Source: Anaerolineales bacterium UBA1429 (GTDB taxonomy: Bacteria > Chloroflexota > Anaerolineae > UBA1429). Taken from it: DNA of 26,110 bases. The position numbers and the translations under genes are program-made. The notes under the pieces were generated by a model. The model ran no database searches and was not told where the DNA came from. It saw nothing but the letters and a program-made list of their open reading frames with translations. Positions 21,401 through 26,110 of this stretch are shown piece after piece. How positions within the stretch are numbered: position 1 is the first letter of the stretch; each line of letters starts with the position of its first letter. The stretch is from NCBI GenBank assembly GCA_002329325.1, contig DCTX01000066.1, positions 13,140 through 39,249 on the forward strand. Reading direction: 5' to 3'.

Positions 21401-24226
21401 TGCCGTGATCGGCGCGGCACTAATCAGAACCCAGACCGTCTCCCCGTTCTTGCCCAAAAGACGCCGCTCATAGGTATCCGCCAGACCCTGCCGCCGACGC
21501 TGCTGCATCTCGTGCAGGTGATCATACTCATCGGGATGGACAAAACGCTGGGTGGGCTGGCCTATCATCTCGGAAGGTTCGTACCCTAGCATCCCTGCGC
21601 CGCGCCGATTGGCGAAAACAACGCGAGACTGTGCATCGACCTGCCAGATGCCCTCGGTGGCCGTCTCGACAATGCGCCGATACCTTGCCTCGCTCTCCCT
21701 AAGGGCCTCGGCGGCCTCCATGCGCTCGGTGATATCCTGGAACCCACCCTGAACCTTGACGATGGCGCCGGATTCATCTCGCACCGGGACGCCGATGGTG
21801 CGCACCCAGACCCGCTCGCCCTGGGCGTTGATGATCTGCATCTCCTCGTCGTACGGGATGCCCCGAGAGGCGCAATCGTCGTACGCCTGACTGATGCGCT
21901 CGCTGTACTCCGGCGCGTAGAAGCCGATCCCGTCCTCGAGGCTAGGGGAGTAGCCAGGCGGCATCCCGTGGATCTCGGCCACCTGATCGGACCAGGTCAC
22001 CTGGTTGGTCTCCAGATCCACAGCCCAGCCGCCCATGCGGGTGAGGCGACCGGCGATGCGCAGCAGCTCGGAGCTCTCTCGGAGCGCTTCCTCGGCGCGG
22101 CGTCGTTCGGTGATATCCACGAACACGGTGGCGAACTGCCCTGGCGACACCTGGAAGACGTTGATCGAAAAATCGCGGTCCAGCGGCTCGTAGTAGGTCT
22201 CAAAGCTGGCGGGCTCGCCCTCAAGCGCCGCGCGGGCATAGGTGGCGACATAGGGCGCCTCTCCGTTGGAGAACACCTCTGTGGCTCGCCTGCCGATCAC
22301 GTCAGCGGCTGCGATGCCTGTATGAGCCTCAAAGGCGGGGTTCGCGTCCAGGAATCGGTAGTCAACAGGCTTGCCCTGTCCATCCAGAACGATCTCGTGG
22401 ACGGCGACGCCGCTGAGCGAGTGCTCGAAGAGACCGCGGAACCGGATCTCGCTCTCGCGCAGCGCCTCCTGGGCCTGCCGACGCTGGCTGGTGTCCTCAA
22501 AGACCAGCACCACGTGCTGGGGGCGTCCCTCGGCGTCCAGGATCGGCGCAGCCGTCAGGTAGGCCCACAGGGTGCTGCCATCCTTGCGGATGTAGCGCTT
22601 CTCTCGCTGGTACCGATCGATCTCTCCTCGCACCAGCTGCTGAAAGAGCTCGGCGCCCGAGGCGCGGTCGTCGGGGTGGGTGGGGTCGATCTCCCCCAGT
22701 TCCTCCGACGTGTATCCGAGCATGTCAGACATAGTCCGGTTGCACTGGACCAGGCGCCCGGCGAGATCGTACATGGCGATGGCGAGGGGGCTGGCATCGA
22801 ACAGGGCGCGGAAACCCGCTTCGCTTTCGGCCACCGCCCGCTGGGCGGCCCGCTCCTCGGTCTGATCGCGAAACACCAGCACCACGCCGTTGGCGGCGCC
22901 GGTCTCGTCGCGCACGGGCGCGCCGCTATCGGCGATGGGGCGCTCGACGCCGTCGCGCCCCATCAGAACGGTGTGATTGGCCAACCCCACGACGGCGCCC
23001 TCCACCAGTACGCGAGTGGCAGGGTTCTCGACGGGTTCGTGGGTCTCCTCGTTCACGACAGCAAATACTCTCTCGATGGGCTGGCCCTGGGCCTCCGCCA
23101 GCCGCCAGCCGGTGAGCTCCTCGGCGGCGGCATTCATGATCTCGACGCGGCCCTGAGCGTCGGTGACGATGACCCCATCGCCCACGCTGAGCAGGGTGGT
23201 GCGGTAGCGCATCTCGCTGGCGTGCAGGGCGGCGTGCGCCTGGGCGAGGGTCTGGAAGTACGACTTCTCGCGTCCCTGCCAGAGGGCGATCGCGCCAGTC
23301 GCCAGGCTCGCCAGCAGGGCGGCGAATAGCCCGCCCAGGACAACAGAGTACAACCGCCACTGGGCATAGATCTCGGCGCGGTCGATCTTGGCCACCATGA
23401 ACCAGGGGGAATCGGGAATCTCACTGATTATCGAGACGACCTCGACCCCACGATAGTCCATGCCTTCGTAGAGCCCTCTATGGCCCAGCACTGCCGCGAC
23501 GGCGGGCACATCGGTCTCGGTCAAGGGGATGCGCAGGTTGAGGGCGGCGCCCTCCTGGTGGCGCAGCTCGTTGAGAAAGATGACGTCGTCGCCATCGCGC
23601 CGCACGATCAACGTCTCGGCGCTCTGGCTCGGCAACGGCCAGGTCTGGATCAGAGGATAGAGGAAGCTCCTGGCGTCCATCCGTAGAAACACGACGCCCA
23701 GGGGGGCTCCGTTCTCGTCGAACAGGGGTGCGATCGCGCCCAGGTGAGGAATCGCATGGTCAGACGCCTCATGCAACTCGGTAAGCATAGGGCGCTTTTC
23801 CCGCCAGGCGATCTCGACATCGGGCATGGCCGCCTCATGGGCAATGCCGGTCTCGCCGGAGAGGCTCAGGCGCACCTGGCCCTCGGCATCCATCAGGAGG
23901 ATGTCATCGTAGCCATAGGAGGCCTGCAGGGCGCGAAAGCGGGACAAGATCCCTTCTGCGTCCGCCGGTTGGGGGTCCTTCAGCCAGCGGGAGATCGCCT
24001 CGGTGAAGAAGCGGCTATCCATGACGACGGAGGCATCGCCAAGGCGTTCGGCGCGCCACTGGGCGATCTGGGTGACCTTGAGAAAGGCAATAGCCTCTAG
24101 CTGGGCCTGGGCATCATGGGCGATGCGGTCCATCCGTGAGCGGTAGACCCAGACGCCCGCGAGGATCAGGGCCAACGCGGAGACGAGAAAGGCTGCCAGA
24201 AACCAGCGGCGCTGCGGGACTCGCAT
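18482..24226 (-). CDS. Giant hybrid sensor histidine kinase: extracellular sensor, 8 PAS, GAF, HisKA, HATPase, receiver
   Basis: The 1914-residue membrane kinase has TM1 at about 8-28, an extracytoplasmic double-Cache-like region (about 30-290, with YGYDDILLMDAEGQV) and TM2 at about 293-316. PAS domains follow at roughly 335-457, 467-580, 591-707, 719-832, 845-958, 970-1088 and 1100-1216, then GAF (1229-1390) and an eighth PAS (1397-1513). The kinase core has His1547 (GGVAHDFNN), N box NLIVNARDAI, DNGCGMD, FEPFFTTK and GTGLGLATV. A receiver (1787-1903) has Glu1793/Asp1794, Asp1839, Ser1867 and Lys1889. ATG 24226 is chosen for GGAGG 7 nt upstream; GTG 24289 lies too near the -10 box. No partner regulator or HPt protein is adjacent. 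The signal is unknown. Confidence 0.95.
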   Translation of the reverse strand: MRVPQRRWFLAAFLVSALALILAGVWVYRSRMDRIAHDAQAQLEAIAFLKVTQIAQWRAERLGDASVVMDSRFFTEAISRWLKDPQPADAEGILSRFRALQASYGYDDILLMDAEGQVRLSLSGETGIAHEAAMPDVEIAWREKRPMLTELHEASDHAIPHLGAIAPLFDENGAPLGVVFLRMDARSFLYPLIQTWPLPSQSAETLIVRRDGDDVIFLNELRHQEGAALNLRIPLTETDVPAVAAVLGHRGLYEGMDYRGVEVVSIISEIPDSPWFMVAKIDRAEIYAQWRLYSVVLGGLFAALLASLATGAIALWQGREKSYFQTLAQAHAALHASEMRYRTTLLSVGDGVIVTDAQGRVEIMNAAAEELTGWRLAEAQGQPIERVFAVVNEETHEPVENPATRVLVEGAVVGLANHTVLMGRDGVERPIADSGAPVRDETGAANGVVLVFRDQTEERAAQRAVAESEAGFRALFDASPLAIAMYDLAGRLVQCNRTMSDMLGYTSEELGEIDPTHPDDRASGAELFQQLVRGEIDRYQREKRYIRKDGSTLWAYLTAAPILDAEGRPQHVVLVFEDTSQRRQAQEALRESEIRFRGLFEHSLSGVAVHEIVLDGQGKPVDYRFLDANPAFEAHTGIAAADVIGRRATEVFSNGEAPYVATYARAALEGEPASFETYYEPLDRDFSINVFQVSPGQFATVFVDITERRRAEEALRESSELLRIAGRLTRMGGWAVDLETNQVTWSDQVAEIHGMPPGYSPSLEDGIGFYAPEYSERISQAYDDCASRGIPYDEEMQIINAQGERVWVRTIGVPVRDESGAIVKVQGGFQDITERMEAAEALRESEARYRRIVETATEGIWQVDAQSRVVFANRRGAGMLGYEPSEMIGQPTQRFVHPDEYDHLHEMQQRRRQGLADTYERRLLGKNGETVWVLISAAPITAPDGGFAGSFAMFADITERKLAEDALRESEERYRLLAENTVDAIWLLDLDLTFRYINPAVEAMSGAKVEEWLGSNLSDHCDEENMAIMRRAISAAFEALPQQRAMVFEVEMLRKDGGPMPVEITGKVLVDDHGTPIGLQGVTRDITERRRAQEALAQERLLLRTVIDHLPDAVYVKDVQARKMLANPADLRNMGAREEAEVLGKTDAECFDEETAERLMADDRVVLETGRPLLNREELLVRPDGEKRWLATSKLPLRDSEGRITGLVGLGRDITARKQDEAHRALQSRRIETLLKLHEMADATQEEIMSFALQACLDVVQSVLAFVGLMNDDETNLRVHAWSQQAMAQCALDSRPLDFVVAESGLWAECVRQRAPLVINDYRTPHPGKRGYPPGHVALERLLCVPVFDGEHIVAVAAVANKEEPYDAEDISALTVLMNKMWELLHHREYEMRLAESEARYRRLADHAPDVIFRYRVSPEPGLEYINPAIETITGYSPEECYADPHLMIRWAHPEDAPFMADLVSTRTFLGRPFVLRWLGKDQTVHWMETRVIPIQEPDGELIAVEGIARDVTQRVLEEQERQQLEQRLLESQKIEAVGRLAGGVAHDFNNMLQTILGYTEMAIQDAPPDEPLSDYLREIRAAGQRSAALTRQLLAFARRQTIQPRALDLNEHVSTTLKMLERLIGEDISLVWKPADRLGQVVMDPSQVDQILANLIVNARDAIEGVGEIIIETQNATITDEYVVSHPEALPGDYVMLVVTDNGCGMDPETQAHLFEPFFTTKPVGEGTGLGLATVYGIVRQNEGFVNVYSEMERGTTFRIYLPRQDVEMEETDASGEPSALPRGTETVLLVEDETALLKLGTRLLLQLGYTVLSASSPDEALRLQQEHQGEIHLLMTDVVMPGMNGRELADKIRLRRPDTKCLFMSGYTANVIAHRGVVDDNVAFLQKPFSLETLARHVRAALDGRPIRPRAL

Positions 24227-24291
24227 TGGCCTGCCTCCAGAGCTACACGGTATGCACTGCGCCAAGAAGGAAATGAAAGAAAACTGCACGT

Positions 24292-24319
24292 ATTATAGGC
24301 TTGCCCGCAGGCGCGTCAA
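24292..24319 (-). promoter_or_regulatory. Promoter for the sensor kinase gene
   Basis: The minus strand reads TTGACG (24314-24319), a 16-bp spacer and a perfect TATAAT (24292-24297). Transcription should begin near 24285, giving a leader of about 60 nt. Confidence 0.75.
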
Positions 24320-24666
24320 TCGGCGAGCAGGGCGGCGGGACGGCGTTTTCACGGCCGGGGGAGCGGCCCGGCCATGGGTGACGAGCAGCCCTGTACACAG
24401 CGGCGCGGCACAAGGCGCCGCCCATCACCGGGCGTGCTTGCTGATCTCTACCGCCTTTGTCTCGTTGACTGCCGTCCAGTGCATGCGAGCACAGCTTGCG
24501 TGGGTGGGCGCGGGCCCATCGGGGGGGCGCCGGCTGAAGGGATACGGAGGGGGGGCAAGGTGGGGCCGCCCTGGGCAGCGTTGCCCAGACCGGCGAAAGC
24601 CTTGTCACAGAAAACGATTGCATTCAGAGAGGCCCCGAGCGCCCGGCAGGGGCGGCCTACGGTGAA
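24320..24666. other. Non-coding gap with two hairpins
   Basis: I find no credible gene here: open frames have no ribosome site and no recognisable product. GCGGCGC (24400-24406) pairs with GCGCCGC (24415-24421). CTGGGCA (24571-24577) pairs with TGCCCAG (24582-24588) and is extended outward by GCCG (24565-24568)/CGGC (24591-24594) across a 2x2 internal loop. The region lies between divergent promoters and is poly-G rich around 24525-24560. Confidence 0.4.
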
Positions 24667-24695
24667 TTGACACCCTCCAGGGCGCGTGCTAGCAT
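24667..24695 (+). promoter_or_regulatory. Promoter for the GT39-like gene
   Basis: A perfect TTGACA (24667-24672), 17-bp spacer and TAGCAT (24690-24695) give a start near 24702 and a ~43-nt leader. Confidence 0.65.
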
Positions 24696-24744
24696 CGCTC
24701 GCGACCGGCCTTCTCAGACGCGAATCCCGATGCGAGGACTCGGC

Positions 24745-26110
24745 ATGACCCGACCCAATTCCCCCCAGGCGCGTGACCGCTACCTGGCCGTGGCGCTGGG
24801 CGCCCTGCTGGCGGCCATCTACCTGCTCTCGTTCAGCGGGCAGTTCCGTTCGATCGACGAATATGCCATGTATGCCCGCGCCGAGACCCTGGCCCAGGGC
24901 TACGGCCTGGATACCCCGCAACTCGCCTTCTCGTCGCTGCACCATCCTGTGGGGCTGCTGGAGCCGGGGCAATCGGTGCTGGCTGCGCCGCTGTACCTCC
25001 TGGCGCGCCGCTGGGCCGGGGCCAGCAACATCGCCGCGGTGATGTTGTTCAACGTGTTCGTCACGGCTGTCACGGGCGTGCTGCTCTACGGTCTACTGCG
25101 CAGGCTGGCCTCTGGGCAGGTGGTCGCCGCCTGCACGACCCTGGCCTGGGGCGTGGGCACCACGGCCTGGCCGTACGCCCGCAGCTTTTTCCGGGAGCCC
25201 CTGGTGGGGCTGCTGTGGCTGGGCGCCGTCTGCTGCTGCCTGAGCTGGCAGCGCACCAGGCGGGCCCCCTGGGCGCTGGCCTGCCTGGCGTTGGCGGGGG
25301 TCAGTGTGGCCGTCAAGATCTCGGCGGCGGGGGCGGTGCCCGTCTTTGTGGCGGCCCTCCTGTGGGATGCCAGGCGCCGCAGGCTGGCCCTCACCTGGCG
25401 CCGGGCGGCAGCGCTGGCCCTGGCAGGCGTCATCGGCCTGGCGGCGCTGGCGGCGCTCTTTGCCCTGCGCTACGGGGAACCGCTGCCCGTGGACCAGTAT
25501 CTCTGGCGCTATCCCTGGGGAGATGCCCTGGCCGCCGCCTATGGCCTGCTGATCAGCCCGGTCAAGGGCATCCTCTTCTTCTCGCCCATCCTACTGGCCG
25601 GCGCGATCGGCTGGCTGCCTTTCCTCCGGCGCCAGGGACCCGCGGCGTGGCTGGGCATCGGGCTGACCCTCGCTCTGCTCTATGTGTACTGCCGCGCCGA
25701 CCAGTGGCACGGAGGACAGGTGGTCTGGGGGCCGCGCTTTGTGGTGCCCTTGCTGCCGCTCCTGATCCTGCCCTATGCCCAGGCCCTGACGAACCGGCGG
25801 CTCTGGGCGCGCATCTGGGTGGGGGGCTGGAGCGCCATCGGGTTGCCGATCCAGTTCGTCGCCGGCACGGCCTCCTGGAGCGATGCGGTGTGGCAACTGG
25901 TGCCGGCCTATGCGAACGACCTCCTGGTGGGGCTGGACGGGATCCCCTGGTATAGCTGGCGGCTCCTGTCGCGCTCGCCTGCCCTGGTGCAGTTCACCGG
26001 GTGGGGCGTACACCAGCTCGACCTGACCTGGCTCCGCACCCTGAGCGATGGCTCGCTGGCCCTGGATCTGCCCCTGGGCCTGGGCCTCGTGGCGGCGGCG
26101 GCCGTGGCGG
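24745..26110 (+). CDS. GT39-like multi-pass membrane glycosyltransferase, 3' end outside window
   Basis: The frame is open from ATG 24745 to the window edge (455 codons), with CGAGGA 6 nt upstream of the start; an in-frame ATG at 24730 is less well placed. The protein has a first transmembrane helix at about 13-30, then a loop with RSIDEYAMYARAE (Asp38-Glu39). This resembles the acidic pair in the first external loop of GT-C (PMT/ArnT/GT39) enzymes, which transfer sugars from polyprenyl-phosphate donors. Many further hydrophobic helices follow, as well as YARSFFREPLVG (144-155) and YCRADQWHGGQVVWGPRF. GT-C assignment is by pattern; acceptor and donor are unknown. It could use polyprenyl sugars made by the GT2 pair encoded near 7 kb. 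Confidence 0.75.
   Translation, partial: MTRPNSPQARDRYLAVALGALLAAIYLLSFSGQFRSIDEYAMYARAETLAQGYGLDTPQLAFSSLHHPVGLLEPGQSVLAAPLYLLARRWAGASNIAAVMLFNVFVTAVTGVLLYGLLRRLASGQVVAACTTLAWGVGTTAWPYARSFFREPLVGLLWLGAVCCCLSWQRTRRAPWALACLALAGVSVAVKISAAGAVPVFVAALLWDARRRRLALTWRRAAALALAGVIGLAALAALFALRYGEPLPVDQYLWRYPWGDALAAAYGLLISPVKGILFFSPILLAGAIGWLPFLRRQGPAAWLGIGLTLALLYVYCRADQWHGGQVVWGPRFVVPLLPLLILPYAQALTNRRLWARIWVGGWSAIGLPIQFVAGTASWSDAVWQLVPAYANDLLVGLDGIPWYSWRLLSRSPALVQFTGWGVHQLDLTWLRTLSDGSLALDLPLGLGLVAAAAVA

Noticed and set aside
21968..23329. A 453-codon plus-strand frame inside the sensor kinase
   Set aside because: It is antisense to clearly coding PAS repeats and its product is compositionally biased with no recognisable domain.
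24227..24289. Alternative GTG start for the sensor kinase at 24289
   Set aside because: It falls 2 bp after the TATAAT and would precede or coincide with the expected transcript start; ATG 24226 has a GGAGG site.
1..26110. CRISPR arrays, insertion sequences, prophage, tRNA genes
   Set aside because: Looked for regularly spaced repeats, transposase motifs with terminal repeats, integrases and tRNA cloverleafs; none were seen.

Overview
The window is GC-rich, densely coded bacterial chromosome with many 4-bp ATGA/GTGA start-stop overlaps. It carries no mobile element, CRISPR array, tRNA or rRNA that I can see. The gene content points to Chloroflexota (Anaerolineae-like). The clues are a FabK-type enoyl-ACP reductase, a very long multi-PAS hybrid histidine kinase, and a GT39-like membrane protein with the SIDEYAMYARAE-type N-terminus. 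This assignment is an inference from content, not from a marker gene.

Layout. (1) 1-3526, plus strand: the tail of a purine operon, purF (3' part)-purD-purM-purN, each start overlapping the previous stop. (2) 3523-5548, minus strand: a unit with its own promoter encoding a 40-residue membrane microprotein, a TauE/SafE permease and a TrmH/SpoU RNA methyltransferase, which converges on purN. (3) 5585-8090, minus strand: a three-gene envelope glycan/lipid-sugar operon (two polyprenol-type GT2 glycosyltransferases and a polysaccharide-deacetylase-like protein). (4) 8120-9140, plus strand: rsgA, a ribosome-assembly GTPase. (5) 9165-9863, minus strand: a SanA/YdcF-like envelope protein that looks leaderless. 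(6) 9964-10431, plus strand: a MaoC-like hydratase, followed by two strong hairpins. (7) 10546-15768: a divergent fatty-acid-synthesis locus, fabF-fabH leftward and fabK-fabD-fabG rightward. It lacks acpP and fabZ, and FabH has an unusual Trp/Arg-rich C-terminal tail. (8) 15769-16036: an intergenic region with a fabG terminator, a near-consensus promoter, about 130 nt of structured sequence and a strong rho-independent terminator, with no ORF. This is my best candidate for an undescribed small RNA. (9) 16037-18402, minus strand: an SDR oxidoreductase followed by an unrecognised 495-residue protein. (10) 18482-24319, minus strand: a 1914-residue hybrid sensor kinase with an extracellular sensor, eight PAS domains, one GAF, a kinase core and a receiver. 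(11) 24320-24744: a non-coding gap with hairpins and a plus-strand promoter. (12) 24745-26110, plus strand: a multi-pass GT39-like protein that runs off the window.

How the genes work together. The purine block supplies the early and middle IMP pathway steps. The fab block supplies malonyl transfer, condensation, ketoreduction and enoyl reduction, with MaoC possibly covering dehydration. The glycosyltransferase, deacetylase, SanA and GT39 genes all concern the cell envelope. The most unusual items are the 15.9-kb RNA candidate, the FabH tail, the deacetylase with lost zinc-site histidines, the TauE-coupled microprotein and the giant orphan kinase.
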